Of a DNA stretch of 64,000 bases, positions 56,900-64,000 are shown in pieces. Positions within the stretch are counted from its first letter, which is position 1, and every line of letters starts with the position of its first letter. This DNA is from Brachionus rotundiformis (taxonomy: Eukaryota; Rotifera; Eurotatoria; Ploima; Brachionidae), in assembly GCA_016802295.1 (NCBI GenBank), contig JAESIW010000064.1:728748-792747 (forward strand), in the 5' to 3' direction. A model generated the notes under the pieces. That model was not told the origin of the DNA. It saw only the letters and a list, made by a program, of their open reading frames with translations, and did not search any database. The translations under genes and the position numbers were made by a program.

Positions 56900-58780
56900 A
56901 TGGGATTTGTTGGACTTGAAAAAATAATAGATTCTTTTAAAAAAAGCAGTAGATTTAATACAATATTTGTAAATGTTCCATTACAAGAGCTTAAATTTGT
57001 GGTAGACGGTAATCAATTGGTATATATTTTTTTATCTTGGTACCAGGATGGCATATATGGTGGTAATTATGACAAGTTGTTCGATAATTTTGTCAGTTTC
57101 CTTACCAAAATGCAACCATTTATTCAGATAGTGATTTTTAATGGTTCAAAAGAAAGTGTTAAAAAAGGAACAGAACGACTTAAAAAGAAGATCTCTCGAA
57201 TGATAGATTTAGAGTCTGACATTAACTACTTTCTTAGTCTAAAAGAGTTGAACCCATTATTTTCTATAAATGTGCTCATAGAAGCATTAATCCATGTTGG
57301 CATTGACTACGCAATGACTTCTGAAATGGAAACTCATGGAATTGCATGCTACGCAAATGGAGATAACCAAACAAAGGGCTTTTTTACAGTTTTATCCAGA
57401 GACTCATATTTTAATGTTTACTATATTGAAAAGGGTTATGTTTCATGGATTTATGTGGCTGATATTTTTAAAGACTTCTCTAAAATAAAAAAAGATCTAG
57501 AAGTGCCGGTTTTTTATCTAAGAAATTTGCTTACTTTTAACCGAATCAGTTTTAGAACATGGACCTATTTTTGCATTTTATTGGGAGATTATGATTTTGA
57601 ACTTGAGAAAAATATCAAATATTATAGAAAAAACAATTTGGACATAAGGACAAGAATTTACCACAAAGTGCTTGACCATTTTCGTCATAATGAAAAAAAT
57701 TTCCATAGAAATGGTTATTATGACATACGCAGCACCTATGATACTGATTCTATTTCTAAAGTTGATAAATTAATTGATAGAATCGAGTTCAAAATTAACA
57801 AAGCTGAATTCTTGACCAGTTTAAACCAAAATTTAAATAATTTTGACCGCTTTGTAAACAATATAAAACAATTTATGAAGGTATTTTTTCCATGTTTAAT
57901 TGAAGACTTTCATGAGCCAAGTGTATTTGCTTCCTGCTTTGACTCATATTATTTGAGCTATTCTCTTATTAAGCAAACATTTTTGAAAGGGAATTTTGTG
58001 ACAGAGTATTTTCGTAAAAAAAATCCTACTATAAACTCTCAAATAGAAGAAAGATCAATAAAAATTGGAAATTTTGAAGAAAATTTTTTGTTCAGATTTC
58101 TCAAGAAACAACAAGACATAAGCGCGCTAAATCTTCAACTTGATAATTTAACTCTTTTCTACACAGCTCTTTGCTTGACAACAAAATTTTTGAAAGACAA
58201 ATGGTCCAAGTATTCGACCACAAGAATTCGTGATGCTTTGTTAACAAATCTAATGCTAATAAATTTTAAAATTTATGATTATCAATTGGATGAAAAATTT
58301 GAAGAAAATTCAAGTGATATTGATAAAATATTTAACTATAAATTTAGCGAAAAAGACCAGTTAAGTATTACAGAGTTGACTGATAAATATGATCAAATTG
58401 TTAGCGATGAAAGCTTAGAAATTAATGATTATTTAGATAAAGAATTACAAGAGGTTCATTTGATAAATCAGTTTCAAGCTTTTTATCACTCGATAGGTTT
58501 GCTAAACAAGTTGGCAGGATTTAATTTGATATTTCTAAGTCCTCATCGATTTTTAAATGGAAGATTTATGACAAAATTTCTAAGAGAAAAAAATAAAAGT
58601 AATACGCAAAGTTTTGAAATTAATCAAATGATAGAAAATATGGCTTCTATTTTAAATTTTAAAAATGTCTTGATGCAAAAATTTGATAAATTTTACCAGG
58701 ATTTGGAACAAGAAGAAAATACAGTTAAAATTGAGAGATCAAACGACTTATCAGAACTAATGGAAAAAATAAAAATTTAA
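56900..58780 (+). CDS. ASTE1: Asteroid/ASTE1-like PIN (XPG-type) family protein
   Basis: Single-exon, 626 aa. The Asteroid family shares the XPG/FEN1 nuclease fold; the fly protein acts in EGFR signalling and the human one in trimming 3' overhangs in DNA repair. MGFVGLEKIIDSF is the N-terminal loop. D36 in VVDGNQLVY is the first acidic metal ligand. YGGNYDKLFDNFVSFL matches the family block YGGDYD. KKGTERLKKKI is the helical part. TSEMETHG and VLSRDSYF stand where the family has SEAD and SxDSD, so at least one acid of the second cluster is a tyrosine here. The long C-terminal half is lineage-specific. It starts 324 bp after the pseudokinase on the same strand. Confidence 0.8.
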   Translation: MGFVGLEKIIDSFKKSSRFNTIFVNVPLQELKFVVDGNQLVYIFLSWYQDGIYGGNYDKLFDNFVSFLTKMQPFIQIVIFNGSKESVKKGTERLKKKISRMIDLESDINYFLSLKELNPLFSINVLIEALIHVGIDYAMTSEMETHGIACYANGDNQTKGFFTVLSRDSYFNVYYIEKGYVSWIYVADIFKDFSKIKKDLEVPVFYLRNLLTFNRISFRTWTYFCILLGDYDFELEKNIKYYRKNNLDIRTRIYHKVLDHFRHNEKNFHRNGYYDIRSTYDTDSISKVDKLIDRIEFKINKAEFLTSLNQNLNNFDRFVNNIKQFMKVFFPCLIEDFHEPSVFASCFDSYYLSYSLIKQTFLKGNFVTEYFRKKNPTINSQIEERSIKIGNFEENFLFRFLKKQQDISALNLQLDNLTLFYTALCLTTKFLKDKWSKYSTTRIRDALLTNLMLINFKIYDYQLDEKFEENSSDIDKIFNYKFSEKDQLSITELTDKYDQIVSDESLEINDYLDKELQEVHLINQFQAFYHSIGLLNKLAGFNLIFLSPHRFLNGRFMTKFLREKNKSNTQSFEINQMIENMASILNFKNVLMQKFDKFYQDLEQEENTVKIERSNDLSELMEKIKI

Positions 58781-59721
58781 ATTAATTTTTTTGTGTTTTT
58801 TTATTAAATAAAATTCTCTAAAGCATAGCGTCTCGAGGATAAATTTGTCACATAATAAATGACAAAATATTTAGATTTAAATGTAACCAAGAAATTTAAA
58901 ATTTAAAATTAGAAAATTATTTCTTTCGAGTATAAAGCTTCAAAACTAACAATTGTTTTGAAATAATTAAGTTTTTATTTTTAGATTAGAAAAAAAAATT
59001 AAATTATAAATGCACTTTGTACCTTTTATTTATTTTTAACATAACACTTGAAAATCAAGAAGTTTTTTGGTCAAATTTAAAACTGTTGTAATATCTAGCA
59101 TATTTTTTAATTAACTAAAAATTGACAAAATTGTTCTTCATAAATATTAAAAAATTCTATTTAATTTTTAATATGATTATTTCTTTTTCTAAAAGAATAT
59201 CAAATATATTTAGAGAGTATTCTGATGTTTAAAAATTAAAAAATTATTAGATTTTTTATTTTAGGTTTCTTTATCATTTATTGTTATCGTAGCAACCAAA
59301 AAAAAAAGACAACATAAATAAATAGCATTATTTTAAAAAAAAGTTAAAATTTTAAGATTTTTCCTTGTTTTCTTTTTTTTTTGTTAAATGGATGTTTAAA
59401 TACAAATATTTTAATTTTAAACATGTCGCCTTTAAATTTTTGAAAAAAAAATTAAAAAAATCATTGTCTATTTAACAACCTAAAATTGATGTTTGAAAAT
59501 ATAAAATTCACTAAAATAGAATGAATATTGCTCTACTCTTACTCTTATTATTCTATATAATTTTATTACTCAACACCTTTTCAAATTTTCTAGCAAATCT
59601 CAACAACTTTTAATAAATTTTGACGTAAAGCACAATCATTAATTCTATATAAAAGAGAACTATGAAATAAACAAAAAAGAATTGACGAAAATAATTGATA
59701 TTTATCTTTATTTATTTAATT
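58781..59721. other. intergenic, convergent 3' ends
   Basis: AT-rich. No gene, RNA or repeat recognised. Confidence 0.4.
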
Positions 59722-60102
59722 TTAATCATCTAACTTTTTCTTTATGAACTCGCTGAGTTTTGTCTTAACAATGGCAGAAAATTCGTCAAATGATATTTGA
59801 CCATCGGAGTTTCTATCAATCATTTTAAAATATTCTGAGAAATGAGCGCTTAGCTTTTCCTCGGATTGTTTGAATTTCTTTTCTATTTTCGGTATAAACT
59901 CATTAGCTTCATCAAAATCTATCGTTTGGTCATGATTAAGATCAAATTGATTAAACCATTTGTTCAGATATTTTCCTTTTGCTTCATTGCCAACATTTAG
60001 TTCAGTAGTTAAAGCTGTAAATTATTTAAAATATTTAAAAAAAGAATTTAAATTTTAATACAATTTACCAAAGATCAACAAAAAGAACAATATTTTGTTC
60101 AT
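59722..60102 (-). CDS. small secreted EF-hand calcium-binding protein
   Basis: Exons are 60102-60069 and 60014-59722, with a 54-bp phase-1 intron; the product is 108 aa. The signal peptide is MNKILFFLLIFALT, split by the intron. Two EF-hand loops follow: DLNHDQTIDFDE and DRNSDGQISFDE. Both have Asp, Asn, Asp, Asp and Glu at the chelating positions, so both should bind calcium. The spacing between the loops fits one paired EF domain. The tail is basic (KKKLDD). It is probably a secreted calcium buffer or sensor. I found no closer family name. Confidence 0.85.
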
Positions 60103-61317
60103 TCTATATAAAACTTAAAATTTTAAAATAAAATATAACTAAGAAAAACTTTTAATAATTCAACAGGTGACATATACCAATTATATAAGCTCGATTGAAT
60201 TGGTGTAAAGCTAGTTTTGAAATATTTGAGTTAAATGGTAGAATTCTGATATAGGTTGTTGACTTAATTCCTCTACTTTGATAAACTAATGCTTAAAAAA
60301 AAATTTGATTTTTAGATGTTAAGTTTAATACCTTTTAATTTACTCAAAGATATAAAATCATAAAATAAAGATATGAAGATATATATATATATATATATTT
60401 GTATTTAAGTTAAAGAAAGCAACAAAAATTTAATTTTAAAATTTAAAAGTGAAAATTAACCTTTTATTATTACTAAAGTCTAGAATATAAATAAAAACTG
60501 TCTTAAGGATAAAGTAAAAATCATTTTATTTTCTTAGACTCAAATTATTTTATTTGAAGTATCATTAAAAAAATACAAAAAATCTAGTGTGTTTAATTTT
60601 CCTTAAGTTTTTAAAATGATTCAAATTTATTATATTTTTAGGTTTTCTTTTGGATAAATTATTCAAAAGAGATACCTGTAGTGTTCAACTCAAAATAATA
60701 AATGTTATATTTTTAAAATAAGCCATTATATAAAATATCATGATATTGAACTACATGCTTCTTCATATTTGATAAATTCTATTTTCGAAATTAATCGAAA
60801 AAAAAAGTTCTTTTTTGTATTTTTTAATAATCTTTTTAAACTCGATCGGACTTTTCAAACTTAAGTCATTTAAAACTGATATTGCGTAATAAAAATCAAC
60901 TTCTCATTATCTTGTAACAATGAAATCAGTAAAAAAAAGATTTGAAAATAATAAAAAATTAATTTAATAAAATTTGATTGTTGTTTTTAATTTTGATTTA
61001 TTACAAGGTCAAAATTTAACATAAAAGATAATTTAGATAAAAAATGGCATGTCAAAAATCTTGGAAACTCACCAATTATTATACTGAGTGTATAGGACAT
61101 TCTCTGGTTCCAAATAATGAAATAATTTTCAAAATATTTCGAAGTTGTTGATTTTTCCCAAAGTTCTTGAAAATTCTCTGGAAAATGATAATAATTATTT
61201 TCACTTCTAAAATAGTCTTTTGCGATTAAAATAACATTGAAAAAAGTCACAGAATTAATTTATAAAAAGTTTTTAGATTTCGTAAAAATTTATTCAGAAA
61301 ATAATTTTAAAAAAAGT
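60103..61317. other. intergenic, with (AT)n run and a possible exon
   Basis: AT-rich, with an (AT)n microsatellite at about 60379-60398. A minus-strand frame at 60987-61250 has no ATG near its start but reads KDYFRSENNYYHFPENFQEL and IWNQRMSYTLSIIIG, then meets a strong donor (G/GTGAGT at 61072). It may be an internal exon of an unrecognised gene; I could not find its partners. Confidence 0.3.
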
Positions 61318-63894
61318 TTAGCTTAGGAATTTTTTCGGCAATGGCCTATTGGGATTCAAATTGACATCGTGCAATGGAGATATTTTACCAGGAAGAGGTT
61401 CGAGACGTCCAAACGATCCAGTCTGTGCACTTTGAAGTGACGTTGGCTGAGATGATTGGTATTTAGTCACTGTTGTACTAGATTTTGTCTTTATTTTAGT
61501 ATTTGCTCCCAAAGGATTTATTGTTCCAATATTCGGCATTGTATTAAAAATTTTATTGAAATTGTTTTCTCTATTTACAAGTTCCATTTGAAAGTATTGT
61601 TTTTCATTCTTGACAAATATTTTTTAAATTAAGAATAAAAAAAATCAATTAAAATTTGTCTAACTTGTAATTTTTTTAAAAGTTCATCTTTTTCAGACAG
61701 ATTATGCTTCAGATTTTGTATCATTTCTAAATCTTCTTCACGTGACTCTCTATTCAGGTATCTATCATGCATTTCTCTTAGTCTAAAAACAAAAAAATAT
61801 AAAAACTATAAAAAAATTGAAAAGTTTTATTTTACTTTTCATCAGTTTCTATTATTTTTTGCTTAAGCAACTCTTGGGCCTGTTTAAACTCATTTACCAA
61901 TGTTTGCTTTTGTCTCATATGCTCACTATTTAGTCTGTTTATCTCCTCTTCTTTTTTCTGGTTAATTAAAGATTCTTTATTTCTAAGTTCGTTCTGAAGA
62001 TCGGCACGGATTTGCTTTATTTCACGTTGCTTGAGGTCGATTTCTTCTTTTAAAGTGTTGTTTAATAATTTAAGCTCGTTCATTTCATTGTTAACTTTAT
62101 CTATTTGCTTTTGTTTGGATCTTATTTCACTTTGGTAATCGTCCATTTTTATTTCGAACTCTCGCTCTTTCTGCTTATGTATCTCAATAACCTTGTCCAG
62201 CTCACATCTTATTGCCATTATTTCCATTTCACTTTCATGTTTGATTTTATCCATTTCGGTATAATGCTCTTGTTGAAGTTCATATTTCATTAGTTCTTAA
62301 AATTAACACAAATTAGGTTTAATTAAGTTTTAAAAAATTTAATTTATTCTTAAATAAAAATTTATCTATTGCAAATGTTTTTTAGATAATCCTTAAAAAT
62401 AAAATATATTTAATCTCTGTTAAGATAGAACAAATCAGTAATTTAATTATTTGATTTTTTTTTTATATTCTTTTTTTATAAACATTCATTTAATAAAACT
62501 TTTTTGATATTTTTCTAATTTAAACTGACATTTAAGTCTCGAAGCGGTGTTTCTTTAAATAAAACCCTTTAAGAAAAAATAACAAGCTGATTGTTTCTAG
62601 AAAATGTCCTTAAAAGACACCAATAGAAATCTTATATAACAAGTAATAATTATAAATGTTGATTTTTATTTTAAAAATATTGATGCGATATTCTAAATTC
62701 AAGTATAAATACAAAATCAGTAATTCTTTTTATTTAAATCCTAGTATATTATCTAATAAATTGATTTTAATGAATTGAAAATAATCAAGCATTNNNNNNN
62801 NNNNNNNNNNNNNNNNNNNNNNNNNNNNNNNNNNNNNNNNNNNNNNNNNNNNNNNNNNNNNNNNNNNNNNNNNNNNNNNNNNNNNNNNNNNNNNNNNNNN
62901 NNNNNNNNNNNNNNNNNNNNNNNNNNNNNNNNNNNNNNNNNNNNNNNNNNNNNNNNNNNNNNNNNNNNNNNNNNNNNNNNNNNNNNNNNNNNNNNNNNNN
63001 NNNNNNNNNNNNNNNNNNNNNNNNNNNNNNNNNNNNNNNNNNNNNNNNNNNNNNNNNNNNNNNNNNNNNNNNNNNNNNNNNNNNNNNNNNNNNNNNNNNN
63101 NNNNNNNNNNNNNNNNNNNNNNNNNNNNNNNNNNNNNNNNNNNNNNNNNNNNNNNNNNNNNNNNNNNNNNNNNNNNNNNNNNNNNNNNNNNNNATTCTAA
63201 ATTCAAGTATAAATACAAAATCAGTTATTCTTTTTATTGAATTCTATTAAATCCTAGTATATTATCTAATAAATTGATCTTAATGAATTAAAAATAATCA
63301 AGCATTAAAAAATCCCTCTTTTGGTTATTTTTCCTTTAAGTTATTTTATTTCGATTTTAAGTTTCCCTGAGCGATTTTAAGTTAAAAAAAGTTTTTTAAT
63401 TATATAAGAGTTTTAGTAATTTATGTGTATTTAAATCACACAACAATTTTTATTCATAGCACATGATTAAAGTATAACATATTTTTAATTTCTGAATAAA
63501 ACGATAAAAATATAAAGGCTAGTTTACCTATTTGTTTATTAAAAGCTTCTTGCTGCATTTCGAGCTCCAGGTTTTTGGAGTTTTCCAAGGATTCTTTCAT
63601 ACTGGAAAGAGCCGCCTTTTGCGCAATTGATTGGCTTTTTAAATCGTGCAAATGTCTTTGCTTCAGTTCGGCTATTTTTTCTTCGTTTTGTTTATTTAAT
63701 TTTTCAACTAAGGACTTTGTTTCTAAATTTTGCTGTGACTGTAATTCGTCTAATTTTGTTTTATATTCATCATTTAAACGATTTAATTTCTCAATTAAAT
63801 CCCTATTCTCCAATTCTAGATCATATTTTAGCTTCTCCAACTTTTCATTTGAAGTTAATTCTTTTTCACTAAGCTCTTTTTTCAGCAGTGAAAT
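61318..63894 (-). CDS. FAM184A: FAM184-like coiled-coil protein, 3' part
   Basis: Four exons are visible: 63894-63528, 62295-61836, 61782-61665 and 61608-61318, together 411 aa. The gene continues beyond the right edge. All but the last exon are continuous coiled coil, rich in Glu, Lys and Gln. The C-terminal block is the recognisable part: NRESREEDLEMIQNL, then ELVNRENNFNKIFN, NIGTINPLG, FGRLEPLP and SPLHDVNLN, which follow the order of the vertebrate FAM184A end. The function of the family is poorly known. The 400-N gap lies in the first visible intron (63527-62296), whose phase (1) matches on both sides, so the gap need not hide coding sequence. The upstream acceptor at 63895 (TTGTCAAG) is plausible but unconfirmed. 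Confidence 0.72.
62690..62793 (+). repeat. direct repeat left of the second gap
   Basis: ATTCTAAATTCAAGTATAAA...AAGCATT ends exactly at the first N; the same sequence starts exactly after the last N (63194-63306), with a few substitutions and a 9-bp indel. Confidence 0.9.
62794..63193. other. assembly gap (400 N)
   Basis: Run of N inside an intron of the FAM184-like gene, flanked by the same about 105-bp sequence on both sides. Confidence 0.98.
63194..63306 (+). repeat. direct repeat right of the second gap
   Basis: Second copy of 62690-62793. Confidence 0.9.
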
Positions 63895-64000
63895 CTTGAC
63901 AAATTAATAAAACATGAAATTTATTGTTCTAATTAATTAAAAAAAAACTTGACAACTTAAAATTAATAACTCTTGAAAAGAAAGTCTTTTGGTTTGATTT

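Noticed and set aside
62730..63218. ORFs across the second N run
   Set aside because: They exist only because N codons are not read as stops.
1..64000. tRNA, rRNA or snRNA genes
   Set aside because: No convincing cloverleaf or conserved rRNA/snRNA core was seen; only weak Pol III box resemblances in repeats.

Overview
This window reads as nuclear DNA of a small-genome animal. It is very AT-rich. Its genes carry GT-AG introns, mostly 48-64 bp, and they encode animal-specific proteins: a LIM-homeodomain factor of the LMX1 type, VPS54, ODF2/cenexin, FAM184, an ALG-2 type penta-EF-hand protein and trypsins. The codon choice, intron size and composition would suit a monogonont rotifer such as Brachionus; that is my best guess, not something the sequence proves. 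Two runs of N mark scaffold gaps.

Layout. 1.6-9.3 kb: two convergent beta-tubulin genes, almost identical including their intron, enclosing a trypsin gene and a LINE relic. 11.9-15.4 kb: VPS54 on the minus strand in nine exons, with one apparent 21-nt intron. 15.7-24.4 kb: a trypsin cluster (a relic plus four genes). Its last two genes sit in the arms of a 2.32-kb inverted duplication (18935-21255 and 23308-25628) with a 2.05-kb spacer that holds a frameshifted MULE transposase and an array of CACTATGAA-like motifs. The outer end of each arm is a foldback element, and a third, direct copy of that end follows the right arm. 27.6-28.5 kb: a neuroglobin/globin-X-like globin with a myristoylation motif. 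29.0-29.9 kb: an unknown secreted protein. 32.8-34.5 kb: LMX1-like gene with long non-coding flanks. 39.3-41.2 kb: an orphan single-pass membrane glycoprotein. 41.9-43.0 kb: a Gal3ST-type sulfotransferase. 43.7-47.9 kb: ODF2. 52.2-53.2 kb: PDCD6/ALG-2 with two frame-exclusive versions of the EF4 exon. 55.4-58.8 kb: a pseudokinase and an Asteroid-family gene in tandem. 59.7-60.1 kb: a small secreted EF-hand protein. 61.3 kb to the right edge: the 3' part of a FAM184-like gene.

The genes do not form one pathway. Several serve microtubule and centriole biology (two tubulins, ODF2) or membrane traffic (VPS54, ALG-2), but I see no sign that they are co-regulated. The points most worth a second look are the mutually exclusive EF-hand exons, the 21-nt intron, the fresh inverted duplication with its foldback element, and the homogenised tubulin pair. 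I derived exon boundaries by hand from splice signals, reading frame and remembered family sequences; no database or transcript was consulted.
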